Positions 1-9,258 of a DNA stretch of 64,000 nucleotides are shown one piece after another. Position 1 is the first letter of the stretch, and every line of letters starts with the position of its first letter. The DNA is taken from assembly GCA_017615755.1 (NCBI GenBank), contig JAFZZM010000024.1:123779-187778 (forward strand), written 5' to 3'. The position numbers and the translations under genes are program-made. Source of the DNA: Clostridiales bacterium (lineage in GTDB: Bacteria; Bacillota; Clostridia; Saccharofermentanales; Saccharofermentanaceae). The notes under the pieces are model-generated. The model did not search any database. It was not told the DNA's origin and saw nothing but the letters and a program-made list of their open reading frames with translations.

Positions 1-836
1 TGGAGATCTCGATGAGCTGTGCCTCGATGGCAACCGGAAGACCTTCTTCCTGCGGTACGATGAAGATCGTACGACGGACAGTCAATCCATCTTTCAAAGT
101 GTACTCGATCACGGTACGGTTCTGTGCATGACGGCACTCTGCCTTCTCTACGGAATCCTGCTTTGCGGAACCGGAATAGAAGATCACCTTTCCGTTTTCT
201 ACGAGATAGAACTGGCGGTTGGCCGGGAAGCCGTTCTGCTCAGGCAGGTAATCCCAACGTGTAGCCAGAACCTGTGTGTCGGCATGGGAGCGGAAGCATC
301 CGCCGCCAAGACGGTCGATGGCACTCTTCGGTGTGCTCTGGAGCGGATGATCGAAACCGATGCGGTTACCGATCAGAAGATTGGTGTAGTAGTGCGGGCC
401 CGGAGCCGGGGAAGCCAGATCACAGATCAGCTCGCCGCCTTCGTTGAGCTTTCCGCCCCACTCGGAAGCGTACTCGATCACCGGAGTGGCAACGGCAAGG
501 ATCTTCTTTCCTTCCTCTTCTTCGGTGATGTCACCGACTTCGCCGTTCTCCTCGAGGAAAAGGCTGTACTTTCCATCCTTTTTGCTGATCAGGATGGAAT
601 ATTTATTCTGCGCACACGCGCTTACGTATTCACAGATCTCGTCTTGTGCCAGAAGTGCGGCACAGACCGGAGCCGGGAAAGAAAGTCCGGCTACACCGAA
701 CACCACTCCTCCGTTAAGCATGGAAACATATTGTGCTGCTACTTCGCCTGAAGATGCTGCGTCTTTAAATCTCTGTTTCAAGACCTCGGATGCGGGAGCT
801 GCTACTCCTCTTGCTCGCTCATTTCGTAATGCCATA
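1..836 (-). CDS. cdp: Cellodextrin phosphorylase (GH94), 5' part only
   Basis: The first about 278 residues of a GH94 enzyme that splits cellodextrins with phosphate to glucose 1-phosphate plus a shorter cellodextrin in the cytoplasm. The frame starts at ATG 836 with AGGAGG just upstream and runs off the left edge. The translated segment contains PAPGPHYYTNLLIGNR, TPKSAIDRLGGGCFRSHA and NGFPANRQFYL, which closely match my memory of the N-terminal half of the Clostridium thermocellum enzyme (about 980 residues). The N-terminal extension separates it from the shorter cellobiose phosphorylase encoded just upstream on the same strand. Together the two enzymes would degrade imported cellodextrins energy-efficiently. 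The catalytic half lies outside the window, so activity cannot be judged here. Confidence 0.9.
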
Positions 837-1582
837 GGAACCTCCTGAACCGACGCGCATGACCTCGCGCCGAAATGAATATTCTGTATTTTTTATCTTA
901 CCATGAAATCCTGTTTTTTGGTCATAAAAACAGAAAGCCTGTTCGAGCAAAAATGCACGAACAGGTCCGTCAGAAGCACTATGAGCATATACCCCCCGAT
1001 ATAGATTTGACTCGTTGCTCAAGTGCGAGGAAGATATCCCCTTTCGCTGCTCGATTGTGTACCAGACAGATCCCCGATGCCTGCCTTGCATCTCCCCCCT
1101 CTGGATTTTACGAAATCACCAACCCCAATAGATGATTTTGCAAAACTGTCCACAATCGGAGCTCACGAAGCGTCCGAAGCAAAGCATATAGCACGCTCTT
1201 TCTGCCTTTCGGCACCGGCATCGCATTTGCACGCTGTATCCCCCTGGTGTCAGATGGTGAACACACCATTGACCGAGCCCCTTCTTCTAGCGCTACGGTC
1301 TTTACGGTGCAGTCTCCGGTGCATATTGCGGAGCTGCTCCTGTGCAAATAATAGATGCCGACATCGTCCCCCATGCTCTCTTGAGTATCCCTCTGTTACC
1401 ACATAGTCAAATCGTTCACGTCCTGTCTCCTCAAACAGGCGCTTGATTTTTCATGCTTGTTGCAGAGAGCATGCGGGTCGGCTTCCAGCCGAGGCATATG
1501 TCTTTGCTTTTGGATCCATCCCGGATCTGCAGTCATTCGTCCTCACATTGCAGCCCGGGATGGGGATTCTTCAGCTGTTCTA
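837..1582. other. 746-bp intergenic region between the two GH94 genes
   Basis: No convincing gene is seen on either strand; the short open frames here lack ribosome binding sites and recognisable protein sequence. The region holds the 3' flank of cellobiose phosphorylase and must hold the leader and promoter of cellodextrin phosphorylase. The stretch at 990-1005 (ATATACCCCCCGATATA) resembles half of the GC-rich palindrome seen in the repeat elements at 12.16 and 51.90 kb. Confidence 0.5.
938..965 (-). terminator. Perfect 8-bp inverted repeat upstream of cdp
   Basis: CCTGTTCG (938-945) and CGAACAGG (958-965) are perfect inverted repeats with a 12-base spacer. Read on the minus strand the hairpin is followed by CTTTCTGTTTTT, as in an intrinsic terminator. 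It could end the cellobiose phosphorylase transcript, about 600 bases downstream of that gene, or act as an attenuator in the cellodextrin phosphorylase leader about 100 bases before its start. Confidence 0.45.
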
Positions 1583-4018
1583 TCAGCCCATCACGATCTC
1601 GACTTTGTGTGTCGAACCCTTTTCGAAGACAGGAACGAGGTTACCCTCAGCCTTTTCTCCGTCGATAGTCATGGAAGCAACGCCCTTTTCCACTTTGTTC
1701 GGATTCTTCACGGAGATCTCGATCGTCGCTCCGCGGAATACACGTGTTACCTTGTACTCCTCCCAGTCAGACGGGATACACGGATCGATGCGCAGGCCGT
1801 CGAAATCCGGCTTCACGCCGAGGATCGCCTGCGAGATAGCTACGAAGTTCCAGGCAGCAGTACCAGTCAGCCAGGAGTTCTTCGCTTCACCCATACGGCC
1901 GGCATCCTTACCTGCGATCATCTGCGAGTAAACGTACGGCTCGTTTCTATGGATCTCACTGATAGCTTCTCTATAAGCCGGGCAGATCTTCTTGTACAGG
2001 CTGAAAGCTCTGTCGCCACGTCCGATCACGGTCTCTGCGATCATGATCCACGGATTGTTGTGGCAGAAGATACCGGCGTTCTCCTTATATCCCGGCGGGT
2101 AGGAAGAGCACTCACCAAGATTGGAGTAGTATGTCTGGAAAGCCGGCTGCTGGATCACGATACCGTGCTCACACTCGAGGATATCGCGAACAGAGTTCAA
2201 AGCTTTCTCTGCACGACCATCTTCAACACCGATGCCGGCCATTACGCAATAGCCCTGGGACTCGATGAAGATCTGGCCTTCTTTGCATTCCTTGGATCCG
2301 ACTTTGTTGCCGAAAGCATCGTAAGCACGGAGGAACCAGTCACCGTCATAACCGTTCTCGAGAACAGCCTGACGCATATCGTCGATCTCTTTCTGTGCTT
2401 TTGCAGCGTCATCAGCCATGCCCTTTCTCTTGTAGATCTCTACAAGATCCGGTCCGATGGCTACGAACATGCCGGCAATGAGTACGGATTCTGCAACACG
2501 TCCGTCTGCTGTACCGAAGGTCTGGAAGGACTCACCCGGTGTAGTGGAGTGGCAGTTGAGGTTCAAGCAGTCGTTCCAGTCTGCGCGGCCGATAAGCGGC
2601 AGATTGTGCGGACCCTTGTTGTTTACTACGTGGTAGAAAGATGCAGTCAGGTGCTCGAGGAGCGTTCCTGTGTCATCCCAGTTGCAGTCGTAAGCGGTCT
2701 GCTCGTCAAGGATGGAGAAATCACCTGTCTCCTTGATGTAAGCTGCAGTACCTGCGATCAGCCAGAGCGGGTCATCGTTGAAGCCGCCGCCGATGTCGTT
2801 GTTACCCTTCTTGGTAAGCGGCTGGTACTGGTGGTAGCATCCACCGTCACGGAACTGAGTTGCTGCGATATCGAGGATTCTCTCACGGGCACGCTCCGGG
2901 ATCTGGTGTACGAATCCGAGGAGGTCCTGGGAAGAATCACGGAAACCGAGTCCACGGCCTACGCCGGACTCGAAGTAAGAAGCCGAACGGCTCATGTTGA
3001 AGGTTACCATGCACTGGTAAGGATTCCAGATGTTGACCATACGAGCGGTCTTCTCATCCTTCATGTCAACAGTGTAGAGAGACAGGAGACGATCCCAGTT
3101 CTCGGCGAGTGCTCGCATCGCGGCATCAACCTGATCGTCGGTTGCGAACTGATCCATCATGGCCTCAGCCGGCTTCTTGTTGATCACGTGCGGTGCTTCC
3201 CACTTTTCTTCAACAGGGAGCTCGCAATAGCCAAGGATGAAGATGAAGGACTTCTTCTCGCCCGGAGCGAGGGTAACGTTGATCTGATGGCTTGCGCACG
3301 GCTGCCATCCGTCTGCAACGGAGTTATTTGCCTGACCTGCTTCAACGACCTGCGGTGCATCGAAACCGTTGTACATGCCGAGGAAAGATTCCAGGCTGGA
3401 ATCGAAACCGTCAACAGCGGTGTTTACGGAGAAGAATGCGTAGTGGTTTCTTCTCTCACGGTACTCGGTCTTGTGGTAGATCGCGGAACCCTTGATCTCG
3501 ACTTGACCTGTGGAATAGTTACGCTGGAAGTTCAGCATATCGTCGGATGCATCCCAGAGGCACCACTCACGGAGGGAGAAGAGCTTGAGATCCTTTGTCT
3601 CGGAAGACTTGTTCTCGAGGATAACACGGTTGATCTCACCCTTGTATCCGAGAGGAACGAACATGAGAAGTTCAGCGGAAACACCATTCTTCTCACCGGT
3701 GATACGGGAATAACCGAGACCGTGACGGCACTCGTACTTGTCGAGCTGTGTCTTACAAGGCTTAAAGCCCGGATTCCAGATGGTCTCGCCATCCTTAATG
3801 TAGTAGTAACGTCCACCGTCATCCACCGGGATGTTGTTGTAGCGGTAACGTGTAATTCTTCTCAATCTGGCGTCCTTGTAGAAGTTGTAGCCGCCGGCTG
3901 TATTGGATACGAGTCCGAAGAAATCTTCCGAGCCGAGGTAGTTGATCCACGGATACGGTGTCTTCGGGGTTTCGATCACATATTCGCGTGTTGCATCATC
4001 AAAATGTCCGAATTGCAT
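1583..4018 (-). CDS. cbp: Cellobiose phosphorylase (GH94)
   Basis: An 811-residue cytoplasmic enzyme converting cellobiose plus phosphate to glucose 1-phosphate and glucose. Length and sequence fit the cellobiose phosphorylase branch of GH94 throughout, beginning with [15 protein letters not shown] and including the phosphorylase core. The segment [11 protein letters not shown] near residue 480 carries the family's catalytic Asp (WND). The start is ATG 4018, preceded by AAAGGAGG at good spacing. It lies upstream of and on the same strand as cellodextrin phosphorylase but 746 bp away, so the two are probably separate transcripts. No signal peptide is present. A full-length antisense open frame lies opposite this gene and is taken as a codon-usage shadow. 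Confidence 0.95.
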   Translation of the reverse strand: MQFGHFDDATREYVIETPKTPYPWINYLGSEDFFGLVSNTAGGYNFYKDARLRRITRYRYNNIPVDDGGRYYYIKDGETIWNPGFKPCKTQLDKYECRHGLGYSRITGEKNGVSAELLMFVPLGYKGEINRVILENKSSETKDLKLFSLREWCLWDASDDMLNFQRNYSTGQVEIKGSAIYHKTEYRERRNHYAFFSVNTAVDGFDSSLESFLGMYNGFDAPQVVEAGQANNSVADGWQPCASHQINVTLAPGEKKSFIFILGYCELPVEEKWEAPHVINKKPAEAMMDQFATDDQVDAAMRALAENWDRLLSLYTVDMKDEKTARMVNIWNPYQCMVTFNMSRSASYFESGVGRGLGFRDSSQDLLGFVHQIPERARERILDIAATQFRDGGCYHQYQPLTKKGNNDIGGGFNDDPLWLIAGTAAYIKETGDFSILDEQTAYDCNWDDTGTLLEHLTASFYHVVNNKGPHNLPLIGRADWNDCLNLNCHSTTPGESFQTFGTADGRVAESVLIAGMFVAIGPDLVEIYKRKGMADDAAKAQKEIDDMRQAVLENGYDGDWFLRAYDAFGNKVGSKECKEGQIFIESQGYCVMAGIGVEDGRAEKALNSVRDILECEHGIVIQQPAFQTYYSNLGECSSYPPGYKENAGIFCHNNPWIMIAETVIGRGDRAFSLYKKICPAYREAISEIHRNEPYVYSQMIAGKDAGRMGEAKNSWLTGTAAWNFVAISQAILGVKPDFDGLRIDPCIPSDWEEYKVTRVFRGATIEISVKNPNKVEKGVASMTIDGEKAEGNLVPVFEKGSTHKVEIVMG

Positions 4019-4097
4019 AGTATGGTGCCTCCTTTAAAGTAAACTCAGGTACAACTATCATACAATAAAAACCGTTGAAAAAGAACGTTTCGCGCTC

Positions 4098-4118
4098 AGG
4101 TTTTTTCCTAAAAAACCT
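4098..4118 (-). promoter_or_regulatory. Hairpin in the cbp promoter region
   Basis: AGGTTTTTT and AAAAAACCT form a perfect 9-bp inverted repeat about 80 bases upstream of the cellobiose phosphorylase start. A TATGAT that could serve as its -10 lies nearer the gene, around 4056-4061. The repeat could be an operator or a weak terminator; the sequence does not decide between them. Confidence 0.35.
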
Positions 4119-4145
4119 ACATTTTTCAGTATATTCGGGCAAAAA

Positions 4146-4180
4146 GCAACCGTTTCCGAACTCGAAAACGGTTTCGCTTG
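4146..4180 (-). terminator. Terminator of the 4.2-5.7 kb lipoprotein gene
   Basis: AACCGTTT (4148-4155) pairs with AAACGGTT (4166-4173). Read on the minus strand, the hairpin is followed by GCTTTTTG. It lies about 30 bases after the lipoprotein stop codon. Confidence 0.65.
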
Positions 4181-4210
4181 TTTCGAAATATAGAGGATTT
4201 CCCGGGGAAA

Positions 4211-5725
4211 TTACGTCAAACCGAACAGTTCCTGTAGTCCGACGGTAAACTGGGTCTTCACTTCATCCATTGTTGCGATCTCTCCGGAGAGGTACGCCTG
4301 AAGTAAAGTTTCGATCTCGCGGAACGCGTATGTGCTCTCTTCCGTGTCCACGGAAACTTTGATCCGCTCGGCTACCGGAACCAGCACGGCGTAAGGATTC
4401 TGTCCGCCCAGGAAGTCGCTGATGAAGAACGGATCGGCCGCACATTTCTTCATGACGGTCTGGCTGTTTACGAAGATTCCTTCCAGTGCCATCTTCTCCA
4501 TAGTGGATTCTTCCATGGTCAAAGTACGCAGGATCGTCGCCGCCGTAGCTCTCTTATCGCAGGTCGATGCGGCCATCAGCCACACGCCGCCGTCATAGGA
4601 AGCTTCCGGTGCAGGCAGGATCGCCCAGCCGGTGACCTCCGGCGGAGGAAGCGTCTCGCTGGTCTCACCGGAACCGCTTGTTTCGGAAGTCTTTCCGTCC
4701 TTCTGTCCGTCGGTCTTTGTTTCATCAGTCACGGAATGGGTCCCGTTCTCGCCTTCTGTCGCGATCTCTTCGTGACCCGGAACATATCCGATCACATCTT
4801 TCGCACGAAGAAGCGAACCGAAGAACATCATGGACTCGTTGTTCTTCAGGTAATCCGCCCACTCCTGTGACCCATATTCCGCACCAAAAGTCAGACTCTC
4901 GGCCATCAGGACTTCTTCGAGATGGAAGTACTTGTTGAAATCTTTATCGATCACGACCTTGCCGTCCTTGATCCACTTACCGGTATGGGATGCCCAGAAG
5001 GTATCGCGGATGTCGGAGATACTGCCCAGAAGCTTGACACGCCCTTCCGAATTCAGGTTGATATCCTGTGCCGCTTCGAGGATATTATCCCAGCTCTCGA
5101 GATGACGCAGCACATCGTTCGGATCGTCACTTCCGAAAGCCTGGTAGGCCAGAGCCCGGTTGTACAAGATCGAAGACGGAGCCAGGGAATAGGAAAGTGC
5201 TTTTACCGCGCCATCGGCATCCTGCGCCGCCTCGTATGTGTAGACAAACTGATCTTCAATATCTTTGGCCGTGAATCCGAGTTCCCGGATATCCAGGGAT
5301 TTATTGCTGTAGGAATAATCCTGGAGATGCTCCTTGTCGCACATGAAAAGGTCCGGGGTCTTCTCCTCGCTCTTCATGGCCTGATCCAGTTTCTTGAAAT
5401 ATTCGTCTTCGGGAAGGAGGACAAATTCATACGCCGTATCCGGCAGATAGGTCTTCATCAGGGCCTTGAAACTCTCATCGTATCCGTAGATCACGATGGG
5501 ATCTTCCGACTCGTCGTTCACTTCGACCACCGGACGCGACTCGGTCGTCGCCTTCGTCTCGACGGTTTCTTCCGTGGTCTCCACCGTCGTCTCCTTGGAG
5601 GTCGTCGGTGCCGGCTCTTTCGTTTCCGTCGGTTCATTGCTGCTGGTCGGCTTTTCCTTACATGCGCAAAGAGAACCCAGCACGGATACTGTCAGCATCA
5701 AGCTTACGATCTTCTTCGCCTTCAT
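4211..5725 (-). CDS. Lipoprotein resembling an extracellular solute-binding protein
   Basis: A 504-residue exported lipoprotein. The chosen start is ATG 5725, which has GGGAGG 10 bases upstream and begins a proper signal peptide (MKAKKIVSLML) ending in the lipobox LGSLCAC. An upstream in-frame start at 5752 would add nine residues with no signal-peptide logic. After the Cys comes a Thr/Glu-rich linker of about 50 residues, then a fold with features of ABC solute-binding proteins (an IVIYGYDE-like opening strand, repeated YxxAF segments). A Ser/Thr/Glu low-complexity insertion (around residues 330-375, EGENGTHSVTDETKTDG) interrupts it. No transporter genes are adjacent, so the ligand is unknown. 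Confidence 0.7.
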   Translation of the reverse strand: MKAKKIVSLMLTVSVLGSLCACKEKPTSSNEPTETKEPAPTTSKETTVETTEETVETKATTESRPVVEVNDESEDPIVIYGYDESFKALMKTYLPDTAYEFVLLPEDEYFKKLDQAMKSEEKTPDLFMCDKEHLQDYSYSNKSLDIRELGFTAKDIEDQFVYTYEAAQDADGAVKALSYSLAPSSILYNRALAYQAFGSDDPNDVLRHLESWDNILEAAQDINLNSEGRVKLLGSISDIRDTFWASHTGKWIKDGKVVIDKDFNKYFHLEEVLMAESLTFGAEYGSQEWADYLKNNESMMFFGSLLRAKDVIGYVPGHEEIATEGENGTHSVTDETKTDGQKDGKTSETSGSGETSETLPPPEVTGWAILPAPEASYDGGVWLMAASTCDKRATAATILRTLTMEESTMEKMALEGIFVNSQTVMKKCAADPFFISDFLGGQNPYAVLVPVAERIKVSVDTEESTYAFREIETLLQAYLSGEIATMDEVKTQFTVGLQELFGLT

Positions 5726-5761
5726 GGTCTCTTGCCTCCCAAACGCAGTCACTACGAATAA

Positions 5762-5790
5762 AGTTTATCGCAATACCTCTCTTCTTTCAA
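5762..5790 (-). promoter_or_regulatory. Promoter of the 4.2-5.7 kb lipoprotein
   Basis: On the minus strand TTGAAA (5790-5785), a 17-base spacer and TAAACT (5767-5762) make a good housekeeping promoter, about 37 bases before the chosen ATG. Confidence 0.6.
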
Positions 5791-5843
5791 CCAAAGTGAC
5801 CATACGCTTAGGAAAGAAGGCAGAAAACGAGCACGCGGAAGAA

Positions 5844-5872
5844 TTGACAAAGGGTGCTTTTCATAATAAAAT
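5844..5872 (+). promoter_or_regulatory. Promoter of tRNA-Ala
   Basis: TTGACA (5844-5849), a 17-base spacer and TAAAAT (5867-5872) give a near-consensus housekeeping promoter whose start would fall about 20 bases before the tRNA. The spacer itself contains one copy of the over-represented octamer GTGCTTTT (5854-5861). Confidence 0.8.
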
Positions 5873-5900
5873 TTCTCTTGTCTGAATTTCAGACCCATCC

Positions 5901-5976
5901 GGGGCATTAGCGCAGTTGGGAGCGCATCACACTGGCAGTGTGGGGGTCAGGGGTTCAAGTCCCCTATGCTCCACCA
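5901..5976 (+). tRNA. tRNA-Ala (GGC anticodon)
   Basis: A 76-base cloverleaf. The acceptor stem GGGGCAT pairs with ATGCTCC, the D stem GCGC with GCGC, and the anticodon stem TCACA with TGTGG around loop CTGGCAG. The T stem AGGGG pairs with CCCCT around TTCAAGT. The anticodon GGC reads Ala codon GCC. The 3' CCA is encoded. It is a single-gene transcript with its own promoter and a terminator about 20 bases downstream. Confidence 0.96.
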
Positions 5977-5996
5977 GATACGGTCGGAAGTCGTAG

Positions 5997-6035
5997 AAAA
6001 AGAGGTTGTCCGAAGACAACCTCTTTTTGGTTTTT
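5997..6035 (+). terminator. Terminator after tRNA-Ala, likely bidirectional
   Basis: AAAAAGAGGTTGTC and GACAACCTCTTTTT form a 14-bp perfect stem around a CGAA tetraloop. The T-run serves the tRNA, and the A-run on the other side could also end the nnrE operon arriving from the right. Confidence 0.9.
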
Positions 6036-6061
6036 CTCTCTTGTGATGGGAACGCATCTTA

Positions 6062-6934
6062 TCACTTCTTCGCGTCAGTTTCCCCCTGATTCTTCTCATC
6101 GTTTTCCGGCACGGCTTTCGGCTCCGGCGCAGGGCCCAGGACCATGTCGGAAAAGTTGATCGGAAGTCCGATCGTCGGCACTCTCACCTGTCCGGCTTTG
6201 CTCTTTCCGGGAGCGATCGTGATGCCGTGCTTCGGCAGGATAAACGAAAGTGTCATATCGGCGGATACCGCACCCGGATCGACCTCACCGGTATCGCAGT
6301 CCACGCCTGTCGGAATGTCGATCGAGATCACGCGTGCACCACGGATATGTCCCTGTTCGATCTTCGATGTGATCGCGCAAAGTCCCGGCGGAAGTGGTCT
6401 CGTGAATTCGTATCCGGTTCCGATGATACCGTCCACTATGACGCACGGCATACCCGGTTCCTGCTCATGGATCATGCGGGAAATACCGGCCTGCCAGATC
6501 GCCGGATCGAACTCCGAAGCCGGACGGATCTGCACGTCGAAACTCTCGGCCACGGCGCGGTTTACCTTCACCGCCGCAGTATGTGTATCATTCGGGAAAC
6601 AATCCCAGATCGTAACCTTATATCCCCAGGATTTCAGGATCCTGGCAGCCACATACGAGTCGCCGCCGTTCATTCCTTTTCCTGCAAAGATATGGATGGG
6701 CGTCGTTGTCGCACCTGCCATCACGACACAGGCATTCGCCACGGCCAGACCGGCGTGCTCCATCAGGATCGCCACCGACAACTGATACTTCGTTGCCGCC
6801 ACGCGGTCCACTTCCCGCTGTTCTTCGCGGGTCAGCGTCTTCCTCACCCGGCGCACCGGCTCATACGGCACCTTCGGTGGAGGCGGGTTCAATATGCTCT
6901 TTTGCGGCCAAAATGGACTTTCGTTTTTTCTCAT
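6062..6934 (-). CDS. nnrE: NAD(P)H-hydrate epimerase (YjeF_N domain)
   Basis: A 290-residue protein epimerising the R and S forms of damaged NAD(P)H hydrate so that a dehydratase can repair them. It has the YjeF N-terminal Rossmann-like domain: GKGMNGGDSYVAARIL near residue 90 is the phosphate/K+ loop region, and SIDIPTGVDCDTGEV near 200 is the second family signature. The C-terminal dehydratase domain found in fused NnrD/E proteins is absent, as is common in the single-domain form. An unusual N-terminal tail of about 30 residues and a charged C-terminal tail flank the domain. It is the last gene of the apbE operon, 27 bases after the Gx transporter gene. The short RBS (AGGGTT) is weak. Confidence 0.88.
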   Translation of the reverse strand: MRKNESPFWPQKSILNPPPPKVPYEPVRRVRKTLTREEQREVDRVAATKYQLSVAILMEHAGLAVANACVVMAGATTTPIHIFAGKGMNGGDSYVAARILKSWGYKVTIWDCFPNDTHTAAVKVNRAVAESFDVQIRPASEFDPAIWQAGISRMIHEQEPGMPCVIVDGIIGTGYEFTRPLPPGLCAITSKIEQGHIRGARVISIDIPTGVDCDTGEVDPGAVSADMTLSFILPKHGITIAPGKSKAGQVRVPTIGLPINFSDMVLGPAPEPKAVPENDEKNQGETDAKK

Positions 6935-6961
6935 AACCCTGTTCCGCCCTTACTGTTTTCT

Positions 6962-7555
6962 TCATTGTATCATTTCATTTCCGATATGGTCGAGTGCTTT
7001 TATCACGGGAATCGACAAAAACGCGATCACTCCTCCGGCAAAAGCACTGGCCACCATCAGCCACGGCAGGTAAGTTAAGATGTAGATGGTCTTGGCAAAC
7101 ATCAGTGCCACCAGAATCTGGCCGACCGCATGCATCGCGGCACCGGCGATGGAAACGCCGAATATCGAGATGCGCTTTCTCTCGGAAAGGATGCACATGG
7201 TCGCGCCGGCCACAATTCCACCGACAAGCGAAAAGCCGAAGCCGACAATGTTTCCGCCGAACGCAAGAAGGATCAGTGAACGGTAGACCGCGACCATCAG
7301 CGCCGCGCCCTTTCCGACCGAGTACATGGTCACGAGGATCGCGATATTCGCCAGGCCCAGCTTCCATCCCGGGATCGGCAGGATCCCCTGCGGCAGGAGC
7401 CACGCTTCGAGAACGCTCAAAACCAGCGCCAGCGAAAGCATCAGCGCCATCCTGGTCACCCGCGTAGCAGTGCTTTTGGCGTTTTTCTTCGGTGTGGGCA
7501 TCGCAGTGTTCTTCGCGGTTTCGGGTTTTTTAGATGTGTCTTTCATCTTACTCAT
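6962..7555 (-). CDS. Gx transporter family membrane protein
   Basis: A 197-residue integral membrane protein with about five hydrophobic segments rich in Gly and Ala, matching the Gx transporter family (Pfam PF07456, sometimes annotated heptaprenyl diphosphate synthase component I). I chose ATG 7555 because it overlaps the stop of the upstream gene as ATGA, the classic coupling arrangement; earlier in-frame starts would give an Arg-rich nonsense leader. The Lys/Thr-rich N-terminus is cytoplasmic. Family members usually sit beside NusG domain II and ApbE genes, exactly as here, and are suspected to help electron-transport or quinone-linked functions. The true substrate is unknown. Confidence 0.8.
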   Translation of the reverse strand: MSKMKDTSKKPETAKNTAMPTPKKNAKSTATRVTRMALMLSLALVLSVLEAWLLPQGILPIPGWKLGLANIAILVTMYSVGKGAALMVAVYRSLILLAFGGNIVGFGFSLVGGIVAGATMCILSERKRISIFGVSIAGAAMHAVGQILVALMFAKTIYILTYLPWLMVASAFAGGVIAFLSIPVIKALDHIGNEMIQ

Positions 7556-8007
7556 TTTGCCACCGCATCCACTTCCCCGGCGTCTTCTTCCCCGCCGATG
7601 ATCTGCACCACCACACGGTTCGGCAGGCACACCGCGCCGTCGCCGACTTTCTTGAGTACCCCGGTCTTCACGCAGATCTGGTCCTCGCAAGGGCTTTCTT
7701 TTATATACACTTCATCTGAAGAAAGGTGCACCACTATATTGCCGTCCTTCCCGTAAATCAGGTAATCCACCGGTTCCCGGATCAGCGAGAGCTTGATCTC
7801 CAGGACCAGATTGCCATCCTGGGTGATGCGCACGTAGCGTTCTTTCTTTTCGGAATACTTGCCCTGAAGGAAGATGCCGACCCAGAAAACGACGCAGAAA
7901 ATCAGGATCATGGCAATGATCACCAGATCCCCAGGCAGAAACCGGAACCGCCGCGGCGGTCTTCTCATGCGCTCAGAAGCTTCTAATCGTCCATCCTTCG
8001 TCGGCAT
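7552..8007 (-). CDS. NusG domain II-containing membrane-anchored protein
   Basis: A 151-residue protein with one transmembrane segment (around residues 26-45) followed by an extracytoplasmic NusG domain II fold. The domain is recognised from EVYIKESPCEDQICVKTG and CLPNRVVVQI, including the paired Cys typical of this family. The start at ATG 8007 has AAGGAG seven bases upstream and makes the gene overlap apbE by 35 bases. A later ATG at 7968, just past the apbE stop, is the alternative. Its 3' end overlaps the Gx transporter start by 4 bases. The NusG-II/Gx/ApbE grouping is conserved in Clostridia; its biochemical role is not established. Confidence 0.82.
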   Translation of the reverse strand: MPTKDGRLEASERMRRPPRRFRFLPGDLVIIAMILIFCVVFWVGIFLQGKYSEKKERYVRITQDGNLVLEIKLSLIREPVDYLIYGKDGNIVVHLSSDEVYIKESPCEDQICVKTGVLKKVGDGAVCLPNRVVVQIIGGEEDAGEVDAVAK

Positions 8008-9043
8008 GCACACTCTCCTTCCATTCTTCGTTTACCCACGCGGTGCCGTCCTCTGAAAGCAGGACGCACCCGATATTTTTCGTCTTCGCATATTCTTTCG
8101 CTTTTTCCGTTCCCATCGCAAAAAGCACCGTCGACAGTATGTCTCCTTCTTCGCCGTTTCCCGTGATGACCGTGGCCGAAAGAAGGTCCGTCTCTACCGG
8201 CCGCCCTGTTGTCGTGTCCATGATGTGCCCGTAGCGGACGCCGTCCACTTCGATATAGCGCTCATACGCGCCACTCGTGATCACGCTCATCGGTGCAGTC
8301 GCATCTGTCTTCGGAAGATCCACCTTCACCGCCAGCACCGAAATCTCCTTCGGCGAAACCACGCCGATGACAAGTGCTTTTTCTGAATCAAAAGCACAGA
8401 TGTTTCCGCCGAGATCGAGGATCGCGCGGCGGACTTTGTACTTCGCGATCTCCTCAATCAGAGCATCGCCGATGTACCCCTTGGCTGCGCCGCCGAGGTC
8501 AACGACCGTGCCTGCTTCCACATACGCGCGGTTGTCGGGAAGAAGATGGATGTGGCTGTGATCCACGTGGGCCAGGGCCTCTGCGATCTTATCGTCCGCA
8601 GGGACTTTTTTCTCATCTTGTCCGAAGCCCCAGGCATCCATAAGCGGACCGACCGTGGGGTCGAAGATGCCGTTTGTGTCATTTGCAAACTGCAATGTGG
8701 TCGATAGGAGCGTATAAGTCTCTTCCGAAAGCGTCACGGGGGCGTCTTCTGTCGCGTGGTTCAGGCGATCGATCTCGCTGCCTTCCTTGGTCCTGGAAAA
8801 CTTGTCTTCCAGTTCTGTCAGGCGGTTCGCCGCAGCCGTAAAAGCTTCTTCAGATTGCTGTCCGGTGATCGTGATCGAGACAAACGTATCCAGCGCGAGG
8901 ATCGTCCCGGTCTTGGTCGTTTCTTTCTTTTTGCAGGCCGGCAGAAAAGCGGATGTGAAAACAAGCACCGCCAGCGCCAGCGCTGTCCGTGCATGTCGAG
9001 TGCTTTTTCGGAGTCCGCGGGAAACACCCGGCTTCTGTCTCAT
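7973..9043 (-). CDS. apbE: FAD:protein FMN transferase (ApbE lipoprotein)
   Basis: A 356-residue lipoprotein that attaches FMN covalently to target flavoproteins outside the membrane using FAD. After an Arg-rich N-terminus the signal peptide ends in a lipobox (FLPAC, Cys about 37). Family motifs are present: LDTFVSITI, NDTNGIFDPTVGPL, VDLGGAAKGYIGDAL (FAD site), DLGGNI and GRPVETDLLSATVI near the Mg-binding end. It is the first gene of a four-gene operon with overlapping ends. Flavinylation targets such as RnfG, RnfD or FMN-bind proteins are not in the window. Confidence 0.93.
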   Translation of the reverse strand: MRQKPGVSRGLRKSTRHARTALALAVLVFTSAFLPACKKKETTKTGTILALDTFVSITITGQQSEEAFTAAANRLTELEDKFSRTKEGSEIDRLNHATEDAPVTLSEETYTLLSTTLQFANDTNGIFDPTVGPLMDAWGFGQDEKKVPADDKIAEALAHVDHSHIHLLPDNRAYVEAGTVVDLGGAAKGYIGDALIEEIAKYKVRRAILDLGGNICAFDSEKALVIGVVSPKEISVLAVKVDLPKTDATAPMSVITSGAYERYIEVDGVRYGHIMDTTTGRPVETDLLSATVITGNGEEGDILSTVLFAMGTEKAKEYAKTKNIGCVLLSEDGTAWVNEEWKESVHADEGWTIRSF

Positions 9044-9258
9044 TTATTCACCTCGTCATCGCTTTTTCCTTGCTACCACCGATTATAGCAGACTTGCCTC
9101 TACTTCGCGGTGTCGAATGTTCGTGCCGCCGGGTGTAAAATAGTAATAAGTACAGAGGAAAACCCGTGAAATAAAATATTTAGCCACAGGTTGTAATATT
9201 CTCCTTTCGTTGTTGTTTTTATAAGTAGAAGGCCATGAACAAACAAGGAGGTAATCTT

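Noticed and set aside
837..1582. Short open frames between the two GH94 genes
   Set aside because: No ribosome binding sites, no recognisable protein, and conflicting frames on both strands.
1457..4042. An 861-codon plus-strand open frame opposite cellobiose phosphorylase
   Set aside because: The other strand encodes an unmistakable GH94 enzyme. The frame has no RBS and its translation resembles nothing, so it is a codon-usage shadow.
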